Part shown: in pieces, positions 1 through 6,175 of the stretch
Numbering within the stretch: the first letter of the stretch is position 1
Layout: every line of letters begins with the position of its first letter
From: Candidatus Poribacteria bacterium
GTDB taxonomy: Bacteria; Poribacteria; WGA-4E; WGA-3G
NCBI GenBank assembly: GCA_009842375.1
Contig: VYFM01000351.1
Span: 1 to 6,279, forward strand
Reading direction: 5' to 3'
Length of the DNA stretch: 6,279 bases
The notes under the pieces: generated by a model
The model's input: the letters and a program-made list of their open reading frames with translations, nothing else
Told to the model about the DNA's origin: nothing
Databases searched by the model: none
Program-made: the position numbers and the translations under genes

Positions 1-31
1 GTTACTTCAAGTTATTTATACAAACTTTTCA

Positions 32-60
32 TTGACAAATTTTGAAAAATGACATATCTT
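32..60 (+). promoter_or_regulatory. Candidate sigma-70 promoter P1 of the multihaem cytochrome gene
   Basis: A perfect -35 box TTGACA at 32-37 is followed after exactly 17 bases by TATCTT at 55-60, which matches 4 of 6 bases of the -10 consensus. Transcription would start near base 67, leaving about 69 bases of leader before the ATG at 136. The flanks are very AT-rich, which helps a promoter but also raises the chance of an accidental match. Seen in sequence; activity is inferred. Confidence 0.45.
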
Positions 61-79
61 AAACGAAAATCAATATAAT
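49..79 (+). promoter_or_regulatory. Candidate overlapping promoter P2 of the multihaem cytochrome gene
   Basis: A perfect -10 box TATAAT lies at 74-79. The best -35 partner is ATGACA at 49-54 (5 of 6), but the 19-base spacer is longer than the optimum. It overlaps P1, so only one may be used, or both could drive the gene. The predicted start is near base 86. Confidence 0.35.
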
Positions 80-135
80 ATCTGTTAAAGAAAATATCAG
101 TATGTAGAAAATAATTCAAGGACATTGTTAGATCT

Positions 136-1080
136 ATGAAACAAGCACTCTTATTGTTTGTATTATCTTTATTGATGGGTGGACTTGTCGTTTTCGGAAT
201 TGCGATACTTCAAGCGGATACTTCAAAGACTGAGGACAACACAACGCAGATCGAGAACAGCACAACGCAGAATGGCAAAACACCTTTTGCTGAAGGTTGC
301 GACAAGTGTCACGGTGACGAAACCGCCTACAAAGAATGGACACAGGCTGGACATTCACATGCACTTGTCAATCTACTTGAGGGTAAGTATGAAGTGCGTA
401 CGTCCTGTTTGAGTTGTCATTCATCGGGTTATGAAATCTTCGCTGAACACGGTATACCTGGTCACCCGTATAACGAGAAAACAGCAGTTAATGCGGTTGC
501 CTGTTCTTCCTGTCATTCCCATGCCAGCAAAGAGGAGCATCTATTAGTAATTCCTGCGAAAAAATTATGTGTCACCTGTCATAAAATGGACTGCGGGTGT
601 GCGGGTGCTGGTGTTATTCACCAATCACAAACAGAGATGTTCTTGGGGCGTGAAGGTGCTGGTGTAAAGCGTATGCCATCACCGCATGTGCGTGTCATGA
701 AAAAGCGCTGTGTTCACTGTCACATGGCAAAAGTCGAAAAAAAAGACGAGAAGGAACTAGAGACAAAACATGGTGGTCACACCTTCAAGGCAGATTTGTC
801 AGATTGTAGTAGTGCTGGATGCCATGATAGTGCGGACAACGATATGTCAAAGAAACTCCCCTTGTATCGTGCTGAAATTGATGCAATGATGAAGGAAGTC
901 AAAACGATACTTGACAATGCTGCAGATAAAACTTCACAAGCCTACATAGACGCGAAGTTAAACTACGACATGGTGAAAGGAGACAGTGGTTACGGACTGC
1001 ACAATATACCTTATGCGCGTGCTTTGTTACAACACAGTCTCTCTCTAAAACCGCAGTTAATCCCTGTTGTTGATCAATAG
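136..1080 (+). CDS. Exported six-haem c-type cytochrome, nitrite-reductase/c554-like
   Basis: Likely a periplasmic or membrane-anchored electron-transfer or redox enzyme of 314 residues. Residues 4-25 form one hydrophobic segment (LLLFVLSLLMGGLVVFGIAI) that serves as a signal peptide or anchor; cleavage after LQA (residue 27) is possible. Five CXXCH haem c sites are visible: CDKCH 55-59, CLSCH 91-95, CSSCH 123-127, CVTCH 145-149 and CVHCH 192-196. A sixth site, CSSAGCH at 224-230, is of CX4CH type. Many extra histidines (73, 75, 105, 110, 162, 184, 212, 215, 289) could be distal ligands. The stretch HQSQTEMFLG...PSPH before CVHCHM, and the C-terminal GLHN-YARALL helix region, resemble multihaem cytochromes related to NrfA and cytochrome c554. 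The CXXCK site of classical NrfA is absent, so nitrite reduction cannot be claimed. The ATG at 136 has AAGGA at 118-122, a rather long 13 bases upstream. No partner quinol oxidase or haem-lyase gene is in view. Confidence 0.93.
   Translation: MKQALLLFVLSLLMGGLVVFGIAILQADTSKTEDNTTQIENSTTQNGKTPFAEGCDKCHGDETAYKEWTQAGHSHALVNLLEGKYEVRTSCLSCHSSGYEIFAEHGIPGHPYNEKTAVNAVACSSCHSHASKEEHLLVIPAKKLCVTCHKMDCGCAGAGVIHQSQTEMFLGREGAGVKRMPSPHVRVMKKRCVHCHMAKVEKKDEKELETKHGGHTFKADLSDCSSAGCHDSADNDMSKKLPLYRAEIDAMMKEVKTILDNAADKTSQAYIDAKLNYDMVKGDSGYGLHNIPYARALLQHSLSLKPQLIPVVDQ
232..273 (+). repeat. 21-base imperfect tandem duplication in the cytochrome linker
   Basis: Two adjacent 21-base units (232-252 and 253-273) match at 17 of 21 positions and encode the heptads EDNTTQI and ENSTTQN (residues 33-46). 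They lie in the polar linker between the membrane segment and the first haem site. The unit keeps the reading frame, so it looks like an in-frame duplication that lengthens a flexible tether. Confidence 0.7.
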
Positions 1081-1081
1081 A

Positions 1082-1100
1082 CATTACCACTAATGGTATG
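1082..1100. terminator. Small hairpin between convergent genes, possible weak terminator
   Basis: TACCA (1085-1089), loop CTAA, TGGTA (1094-1098) form a perfect 5-bp stem; two more pairs (CA with TG) can be added if T1084 bulges. It sits in the 33-base gap between the stop of the cytochrome gene (1080) and the stop of the dioxygenase gene (1114), where a bidirectional terminator would be expected. The stem is short and has no U-tract on either side, so intrinsic termination is doubtful. Confidence 0.25.
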
Positions 1101-1113
1101 CCAAGAATGAACT

Positions 1114-1950
1114 TTAACTGCCAACATTTAGTTCCGATTTTAACGGAACGTCCTTATCTTGCGGGATATAATAACTCAATGGTTCGCTGACAACACCGAG
1201 GAGCTGCTTCTGAATCGGAGTACATTTATCGACCAGTTCATCTGGCATCTGTATGTAATCCATCGGTTTGACCCAACGGTATGCATACCCCATAAAGATA
1301 GTTTTGCGCGGTATGTTTGACCAGTTATGTCCGATACCGTGGTATGTGCGTTGTTCAAAAAGGAATGCATCTCCAGCATTGACGTTCATAGAGATAGCTC
1401 CACGTGCCCAACCTGTTTCTGGGTCTCGTGCAGGCATACCATTCAATCGGTTGCTTCCTGGGACTAATACCGTAGCACCGGATGCTGGATCGGACTGATC
1501 GCTAATAGCATAGGCAATTTTGAGCAGAATACGCGGATGTGGCTCTTGCATTTCCCGATATGACGTTCCGCCATCACGGTGAAGTCCAATCTTTGTCTTT
1601 ACATCGTTGGGTGGTTCCTCTTTTGGAGGTAGTACTATCAGATGTGATGTAATCATCTGGATGTTCCAGTTCAACACCCCGCATGCATAAGGAAAAGACT
1701 TATGCCAATCCAGAAGTTGGAGGAATGCTTCATGATGTGTTATACAATTACGTAGATTGAGTTTGCCACCTCCCTCGAGATTACCTGCTTCCTTTTGTTT
1801 TTCATATACTTCATCAACAGCAGCATCAATTTCAGCCACGACATCAGCAGGTAATGCGTTTTTTATTAAGAGATAACCGTTGGTATCAACAAACTGCTTT
1901 TGTTCTGGCGAAAGGACTACTGCCTCAGACAAATCGTTTATCGTTTCCAT
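1114..1950 (-). CDS. Phytanoyl-CoA dioxygenase (PhyH) family Fe(II)/2-oxoglutarate oxygenase
   Basis: Probable cytoplasmic non-haem iron oxygenase of 278 residues that couples 2-oxoglutarate decarboxylation to hydroxylation of an organic substrate. The facial triad is visible as H124-R-D126 (GLHRDGG) and a distal H204 (RTYHGIGHNW), and R215 (NIPRKTIF) is placed to bind the 2-oxoglutarate carboxylate. The core also shows ASGATVLVPGSN (157-168) and GDAFLFEQ (193-200), both typical of the family fold. There is no signal peptide. I chose the ATG at 1950 because AAGGTG (1956-1961 on the complementary strand) stands 5 bases upstream. A GTG at 1980 would add 10 residues, but its AGGAG abuts the start codon. 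The gene converges on the cytochrome gene and diverges from the sulfatase, with a strong promoter at 2016-2044. The substrate is unknown; the family ranges from acyl-CoA to ectoine, halogenation and natural-product hydroxylation. Confidence 0.93.
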   Translation of the reverse strand: METINDLSEAVVLSPEQKQFVDTNGYLLIKNALPADVVAEIDAAVDEVYEKQKEAGNLEGGGKLNLRNCITHHEAFLQLLDWHKSFPYACGVLNWNIQMITSHLIVLPPKEEPPNDVKTKIGLHRDGGTSYREMQEPHPRILLKIAYAISDQSDPASGATVLVPGSNRLNGMPARDPETGWARGAISMNVNAGDAFLFEQRTYHGIGHNWSNIPRKTIFMGYAYRWVKPMDYIQMPDELVDKCTPIQKQLLGVVSEPLSYYIPQDKDVPLKSELNVGS

Positions 1951-1955
1951 TTTTT

Positions 1956-1961
1956 CACCTT
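1956..1961 (-). promoter_or_regulatory. Ribosome binding site that fixes the dioxygenase start
   Basis: On the complementary strand AAGGTG is followed by A5 and then the ATG whose first base is 1950. This match to the Shine-Dalgarno consensus, at good spacing, favours the 278-residue product over a GTG start at 1980. Confidence 0.7.
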
Positions 1962-1996
1962 CTTCGAAAAAAATATTCACTCCTAACGTGGACGTT

Positions 1997-2023
1997 TTGA
2001 TAACCTATATAGTTTAGTATACA
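1997..2023 (+). promoter_or_regulatory. Weak candidate promoter of the sulfatase gene
   Basis: TTGATA (1997-2002, 5 of 6) is followed after a short 15-base spacer by TATACA (2018-2023, 4 of 6). Its -10 box overlaps the -10 box of the opposing dioxygenase promoter around the palindromic core GTATAC (2017-2022), so the two polymerases could not bind together. The short spacer makes this uncertain; an activator may be needed. Confidence 0.3.
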
Positions 2024-2044
2024 TGGATTAATAGAAATTCTCAA
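2016..2044 (-). promoter_or_regulatory. Strong sigma-70-like promoter of the dioxygenase gene
   Basis: Read on the complementary strand, TTGAGA (2044-2039, 5 of 6) is followed after exactly 17 bases by TATACT (2021-2016, 5 of 6). Transcription would start near 2009, giving a leader of about 60 bases before the ATG at 1950. This is the best promoter match in the window. Its -35 box lies in the centre of the palindrome at 2035-2052, implying control by a DNA-binding protein. Confidence 0.6.
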
Positions 2045-2052
2045 GAGAATTT
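2035..2052. promoter_or_regulatory. Perfect 8+2+8 palindrome, likely operator in the divergent promoter region
   Basis: AAATTCTC (2035-2042), AA, GAGAATTT (2045-2052) is a perfect inverted repeat of 18 bases. It covers the whole -35 box of the dioxygenase promoter (2039-2044) and lies just downstream of the predicted start of the sulfatase transcript. A dimeric repressor bound here would block the dioxygenase promoter and could act as a roadblock for the sulfatase. No regulator gene is present in the window. As RNA, the 2-base loop makes a hairpin unlikely, which favours a protein-binding site. Confidence 0.5.
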
Positions 2053-2091
2053 GAAGTGATAGTCTAAGAAATCAACAAACCGAATGTTCAA

Positions 2092-3993
2092 ATGGCACAT
2101 ACAATAAACATAAAAGAACAAGAAAATACAAATAGTCCTGTGACATCTGAATCTAAATGCATTAGTCGTAGAACATTTATCAAAGATCTTAGCATCGCCA
2201 GTGCGGGTACATTGGCACTATTCGGTTCAAACACTGGTGTACAGAGTGCCCCTATTGTTGATGAAGGTGTAAAACCGAATATTCTTCTGCTAATGACTGA
2301 TCAGCAGCGTAGGGATGCCATGAGTTGTAGCGGTAACTGGGTGCGGACACCAAACTTGGATCGTATTGCGAGTGAGGGTGTCCGATTTACCAACTGTGTT
2401 ACTACTTCCCCTGTCTGTATTCCTGCTCGATTTAGTTTAGCAACAGGATTATATCCACATAACACTGGTGTTTGGCAAAACGGGGATCACACGATGTCTC
2501 CGGACACACATACCTGGATGCAGACATTGCGTGAAGTTGGGTATCGCACCAGTCTTTTCGGTAAAACACACTATTATCAACACCAAGAAGGTATTGATAT
2601 GCGTAACCGTGAACACTTACTGCATGCTTATGGATTAGACGATGTTGATGAGATTCCGGGACCCAGAGCAAGTCGGCGCGTCTTATCGCATATGACAGCA
2701 ATCTGGCAAGAAAAAGGGTTATGGGCAGCCTATAGGGCGGATATTGAGGATCGCCTCAATAATAAACCCCACGTTGTTCGTCCGACCATCCTTGGACTTG
2801 AACATGACGCTGATGTCTATGTTGGACAACAGGCTAAGCAATACCTTAGAAACTATAACCGTCAAGAACCTTGGTTTTGTTGGGTGAGTTTCGGTGGTCC
2901 TCATGAACCGTGGGATGCTCCTGAACCTTATGCAAGTATGTATGATCCGAATGCCATGCCACCTCCAGTACCCCGCCAGCCAATAGGGAACCGTCCCCGT
3001 GGTGAGTTAGATAGACTCATGGGAGTGAACCGAAGAAATCCTAATTTTGTAGTTGGTGAAGTCGAAAGACTTCGAGCAGACTACGCCGGTAATGTTACTC
3101 TTATTGATGATCAGATAGGTGAAATTCTTGAAACAATACAAGCCCGTGGTGAACTTGATAATACTGTCATTGTCTTCTGTTCTGATCATGGAGAGATGAA
3201 CGGTGATTATGGGATGATTTACAAAAGTAACTTTCTCAATGGATCAGTCCGTATTCCATTCCTTGTGCGTACCCCTGAAACATTAAAAAACGGTGTCCTT
3301 AATCGTATTAGTGAAAGTCCAGTAGAATGGATTGATATTGGTCCAACGCTCGTTGAATTGGCAGGTGGTGAGATAAAACATCAGCAATTCGGTAAATCGT
3401 TATGCCCTGTGTTAACTAACACCGCAGAAACGCACCGTGAATTTGCAATCTCTGAGATATATCGTGAAACAATGCTGCTAAATCAAGATTGGAAAATTGC
3501 ATTGAATACAAGGAGAGAACCGTATCTGTTATTTGATGTTAGAAATGATCCGGACGAAACCAATAACCTTGCAGGTAATCCAGACATGAAGAAGTTGGAG
3601 AGAGAGTTATACTCGCAAATATTAGAACGATTATCTGAGACGCAACAGCAAATGGATGTTGAACCTAAAGGGAAAGCGTTAGTTACACTTGGACAGATAA
3701 AACGTAATGAGTTACTTCAAAATTATCCTAACCCTTTTAATCCTGAAACATGGATTCCGTTTCGACTTGCTGATGAGGTTAAAGTTAGGATTCGCATCTG
3801 GACTGCAACTGGTAAGTTAGTCAGGACCTTATCACTTGGGAAAATACCCGCGGGGGACTATACTTCTCAGTCGCAAGCGGTTCACTGGGATGGATGCAAT
3901 GAAAAAGGGGAATCGGTAAGCAGTGGTGTTTATTATTACTCCATAAATGCTGGCACTTTTTCTGCTACACGTAAGATGCTCATCCGAAAATAA
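2092..3993 (+). CDS. Tat-exported type I sulfatase with C-terminal FlgD-like sorting domain
   Basis: Sulfatase of 633 residues that should hydrolyse a sulfate ester outside the cytoplasm. Residues 25-31 (SRRTFIK) are a twin-arginine motif followed by a hydrophobic stretch to about 45, with possible cleavage after VQSA (53). The catalytic domain spans about 61-500. It shows NILLLMTDQQ (63-72; D70 a metal ligand), the formylglycine motif C109-I-P-A-R113 followed by FSLATG, GKTH (157-160), GGPHEPWDAP (268-277, H271), SDHGE (364-368, metal ligands D365 and H366) and K378. LFDVRNDPDETNNLAG (480-495) ends the sulfatase core. Residues about 541-633 form a FlgD/Ig-like domain, from YPNPFNPETWIPFRL through GVYYYSINAG to RKMLIRK, of the kind used for surface sorting or anchoring. 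The start has no evident Shine-Dalgarno, but no other methionine precedes the Tat motif. Activation needs a formylglycine-generating enzyme encoded elsewhere. Substrate unknown; sulfated glycans are a reasonable guess. Confidence 0.95.
   Translation: MAHTINIKEQENTNSPVTSESKCISRRTFIKDLSIASAGTLALFGSNTGVQSAPIVDEGVKPNILLLMTDQQRRDAMSCSGNWVRTPNLDRIASEGVRFTNCVTTSPVCIPARFSLATGLYPHNTGVWQNGDHTMSPDTHTWMQTLREVGYRTSLFGKTHYYQHQEGIDMRNREHLLHAYGLDDVDEIPGPRASRRVLSHMTAIWQEKGLWAAYRADIEDRLNNKPHVVRPTILGLEHDADVYVGQQAKQYLRNYNRQEPWFCWVSFGGPHEPWDAPEPYASMYDPNAMPPPVPRQPIGNRPRGELDRLMGVNRRNPNFVVGEVERLRADYAGNVTLIDDQIGEILETIQARGELDNTVIVFCSDHGEMNGDYGMIYKSNFLNGSVRIPFLVRTPETLKNGVLNRISESPVEWIDIGPTLVELAGGEIKHQQFGKSLCPVLTNTAETHREFAISEIYRETMLLNQDWKIALNTRREPYLLFDVRNDPDETNNLAGNPDMKKLERELYSQILERLSETQQQMDVEPKGKALVTLGQIKRNELLQNYPNPFNPETWIPFRLADEVKVRIRIWTATGKLVRTLSLGKIPAGDYTSQSQAVHWDGCNEKGESVSSGVYYYSINAGTFSATRKMLIRK
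3712..3993 (+). other. Sorting/anchoring domain region of the sulfatase
   Basis: The coding stretch for residues about 541-633 has the pattern of type A C-terminal sorting domains: LLQNYPNPFNPETWIPF at the start, a GKLVRTL strand, PAGDY, HWDGCNEKGESVSSGVYYY, and a basic end at RKMLIRK. Known relatives route proteins across the outer membrane in Bacteroidetes-type secretion; in Poribacteria the same module occurs on many secreted proteins and its export route is not settled. It is a separate domain joined by a polar linker (about 500-540). Confidence 0.8.
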
Positions 3994-4037
3994 TCTTATA
4001 CTTTCAACGAGTCTGTATGGTGAATTTGAGAGTTGTT

Positions 4038-4066
4038 TTGTTTGATTCGGATTCTTGGTATATTAT
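4038..4066 (+). promoter_or_regulatory. Candidate promoter of the membrane protein gene
   Basis: TATTAT (4061-4066) matches 5 of 6 bases of the -10 consensus, and TTGTTT (4038-4043) lies exactly 17 bases upstream but matches only 3 of 6. A second register, TTGATT (4042-4047), N16, TATAGA (4064-4069), is equally possible. The predicted transcript starts near 4073, upstream of the leader frame at 4092. The 130-base gap after the sulfatase has no convincing terminator, so some read-through from the sulfatase is also possible. Confidence 0.35.
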
Positions 4067-4091
4067 AGACAACACTAATGTTTTGGAATTC

Positions 4092-4127
4092 ATGGCTACA
4101 ACGCGGAAAGTTTGTAATCAAATTTGA
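4092..4127 (+). other. Eleven-codon leader frame ending on the TTG start of the membrane protein
   Basis: ATG at 4092 opens a frame reading MATTRKVCNQI and stops at TGA 4125-4127, overlapping the TTG start at 4124 as TTGA. GGAA stands only 3 bases before the ATG. It could be a leader peptide that couples translation to the next gene, or the true N-terminus separated by a one-base indel or sequencing error, or chance. The frames differ, so no simple extension is possible. Confidence 0.25.
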
Positions 4128-6088
4128 GAACTACTACTTCACATCAAGCTTCACAACAATCAAGGAGTGGTCAAGAGGCTGCTCATAATGGACTAACAGA
4201 ACAGAAGGCACACCGCTTTGGGGTTACTTGGCGTGCTATTTTAATCGGCACTGCTCTCACCATTCCCAACGTCTACTGGATATTAGATTCTGCAGGACAG
4301 GGGTATCCGACAACTATTTCACTCTATTTCAATGTCATTTTCTGCATCTTTATATTTACAGGTGCGAATTTGGTATTGACAAGGATTGTGCCGCGAGTCG
4401 CGTTCCAACAAGGCGAATTGTTGACGATATACGTTATGCTCGCTATTGCTTCTTCCTTGGCAGGGCATGATGTTCTGCGGGTATTAATCCCGATGATTCC
4501 GTATGCATTTTGGTATGCTACACAGGAAAACGATTGGGCAGATCTGTTTCATCGTTATGTTCCTGATTGGATGGCGGTTAAAGATAAGACATTTTTAACG
4601 GAATATTACCGTGGGGAAGCCAGTTTATATCGTTGGGAAATCATTGAAGGATGGTTGACTACCACCCTAACTTGGGGTGGTTTTTTATGCGCGCTTGTGT
4701 TTGTGATGGTTTTCATCAATACGCTTGTTCGAAAGCAGTGGACTGAGCATGAAAAATTAAGTTATCCGATTATTCAGTTGCCTCTTGAATTGACAAGTGT
4801 GGGTAGAACGAACCTGTTGACGAACAAGATGATGTGGCTTGGGTTTGGGATTGCAGGTGCGATTGATATTTTGAATGGGTTGCACTATCTATTTCCGAAT
4901 GTGCCGAGTCTTGGTGGTCGTCTGTATGATTTACGTCCGTTCTTTACTCAGAAACCGTGGAGCGCGGTTGGCTGGACACCTGTTGCGGTGTTTCCGTTTG
5001 CTGTTGGCATGGCGTTCTTTATTCCGTTGGATTTGTCGTTTTCTTGCTGGTTCTTTTATCTATTTTGGAAGGTTGAACGGGTGTTTGGGGATGCATTGGG
5101 AATTAGAGGTATGCCGAATTTTCCGTTCACCGATGAGCAATCGTTTGGCGCGTATATCGGTTTGTTTGTGATTGCTGTGATTGCTACGAGAAAACACCTT
5201 GCACAAGTTGGACGTAAAATCATGCGACCGAGTGAAGGTAAGGATTCTGATGAACCGATGTCTTATCGGTGGATGATAGTCTGTCTCATAGCGAGTTTAA
5301 TGTTTATCGGTATCTTTTGTAACCTTGCGGGTATGTCTGTGTGGGCAATTTTGGTTTTCTTTGGTATTTACTATGCTATTTCCACAGCGGTAACCCGTAT
5401 GCGCGCTGAACTTGGTTCACCCGTGCACGATTTGCATTTCATCGGACCGGACGAGATGATGCCGCGTATCTTTGGCACACGTTTACTCGGACCTCAGAAT
5501 CTGACGATGCTTGCGTATCTTTTCTCTTTCAATCGTGCATATCGTGGTCATCCTATGCCGCATATTCTGGAAGGCTTTAAACTTGCAGAACGCACGCGTA
5601 TATCCAACCGAAGGCTCCTAATTGCAATGTGTGTTGCTATTGTTGTGGGAACATTTGGTTCGTTTTGGGCATTTTACCATATCTCGTATATTGAAGGTGC
5701 ACGCGATTGGTTTGCGGGTAGACCGTTCAACCGACTTCAAGGTTGGCTCACTTCCCCCAAAGTGCCGGATATCCCTGCGATAATTGCAATGTGTGTGGGA
5801 TTTCTGATAACTGGATTCTTGATGCTTATGCGGATAAAGTTGTTTTGGTGGCCCTTTCATCCTGCGGGGTTTGCGATTTCAAGTAGTTGGTCAATGAATG
5901 TGTTTTGGTTTTCAATCTTTGTGAGTTCTGTTATCAAGTGGATTATTTTGAAGCAGGGAGGGATGAACCTTCATCGTAAACTGATACCGTTTTTTCTTGG
6001 ATTGATCCTTGGGGAGTTTATTGTTGGCGGAGTGTGGAGTCTTATTGGGATTACGTTGAATACGCCTATGTATCGATTTTTGTTTTAG
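4124..6088 (+). CDS. Polytopic membrane protein, DUF6785/DUF6784-like, function unknown
   Basis: Integral inner-membrane protein of 654 residues with about 14 hydrophobic segments (near 36-54, 66-86, 99-114, 118-131, 178-201, 236-256, 284-302, 304-319, 341-356, 381-401, 404-422, 498-520, 549-569, 590-608, 619-643; one or two are doubtful). I recognise it as the large DUF6785/DUF6784-type family found in Poribacteria and Planctomycetes-like genomes, without a search. Family-like blocks are QQGELLTIYVMLAIASSLAGHD (split around E98, H115, D116), WTEHEKLSYPIIQLPLEL (206-223), TRMRAELGSPVHD (424-436), WWPFHPAGFA (575-584) and FFLGLILGEF (623-632). Charged residues inside such blocks suggest a transporter, and a distant link to oligopeptide-transporter-like proteins is conceivable but untested. 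The start is TTG, because a TAA at 4115-4117 closes the frame and no methionine follows before the first membrane segment. GGAAAG at 4105-4110 is a distant ribosome site. It follows the sulfatase in the same direction. Confidence 0.85.
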   Translation: MRTTTSHQASQQSRSGQEAAHNGLTEQKAHRFGVTWRAILIGTALTIPNVYWILDSAGQGYPTTISLYFNVIFCIFIFTGANLVLTRIVPRVAFQQGELLTIYVMLAIASSLAGHDVLRVLIPMIPYAFWYATQENDWADLFHRYVPDWMAVKDKTFLTEYYRGEASLYRWEIIEGWLTTTLTWGGFLCALVFVMVFINTLVRKQWTEHEKLSYPIIQLPLELTSVGRTNLLTNKMMWLGFGIAGAIDILNGLHYLFPNVPSLGGRLYDLRPFFTQKPWSAVGWTPVAVFPFAVGMAFFIPLDLSFSCWFFYLFWKVERVFGDALGIRGMPNFPFTDEQSFGAYIGLFVIAVIATRKHLAQVGRKIMRPSEGKDSDEPMSYRWMIVCLIASLMFIGIFCNLAGMSVWAILVFFGIYYAISTAVTRMRAELGSPVHDLHFIGPDEMMPRIFGTRLLGPQNLTMLAYLFSFNRAYRGHPMPHILEGFKLAERTRISNRRLLIAMCVAIVVGTFGSFWAFYHISYIEGARDWFAGRPFNRLQGWLTSPKVPDIPAIIAMCVGFLITGFLMLMRIKLFWWPFHPAGFAISSSWSMNVFWFSIFVSSVIKWIILKQGGMNLHRKLIPFFLGLILGEFIVGGVWSLIGITLNTPMYRFLF

Positions 6089-6175
6089 GGTATTGTTTGT
6101 ATATTCACAGGATAGGTTTGAACAGAGGCATTTATTTGAAACGCTTTTTAGATAAATATCCGCGACAATTGAATG

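Noticed and set aside
1..10. GTTACTTCAA at the left edge also occurs at 3711-3720, where the sorting domain of the sulfatase begins
   Set aside because: The bases that follow at the edge do not encode a YPNP-like motif, so the 10-base match is probably chance.
136..1080. Naming the cytochrome NrfA or a nitrite reductase
   Set aside because: Only general block similarity is visible and the CXXCK catalytic haem motif is absent.
1951..1980. Ten-residue N-terminal extension of the dioxygenase from GTG at 1980
   Set aside because: Its AGGAG directly abuts the GTG with no spacer, whereas the ATG at 1950 has AAGGTG at 5 bases; the added residues show no family motif.
3994..4060. Terminator after the sulfatase
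   Set aside because: I found no stem of useful length followed by a T-run; termination there, if any, is not visible.
4875..5171. Same-strand open frame in another phase within the membrane protein gene
   Set aside because: It is wholly contained in the real gene and is rich in Cys, Arg and Leu as expected of an out-of-frame reading.
5618..5860. Antisense open frame within the membrane protein gene
   Set aside because: It lies wholly inside a strongly supported gene and its composition is that of a reversed membrane-protein sequence.
6089..6160. Terminator after the membrane protein gene: ATTTAT and ATAAAT around a 16-base loop near 6130-6157
   Set aside because: The stem is six A-T pairs with a long loop and would be too unstable for an intrinsic terminator.
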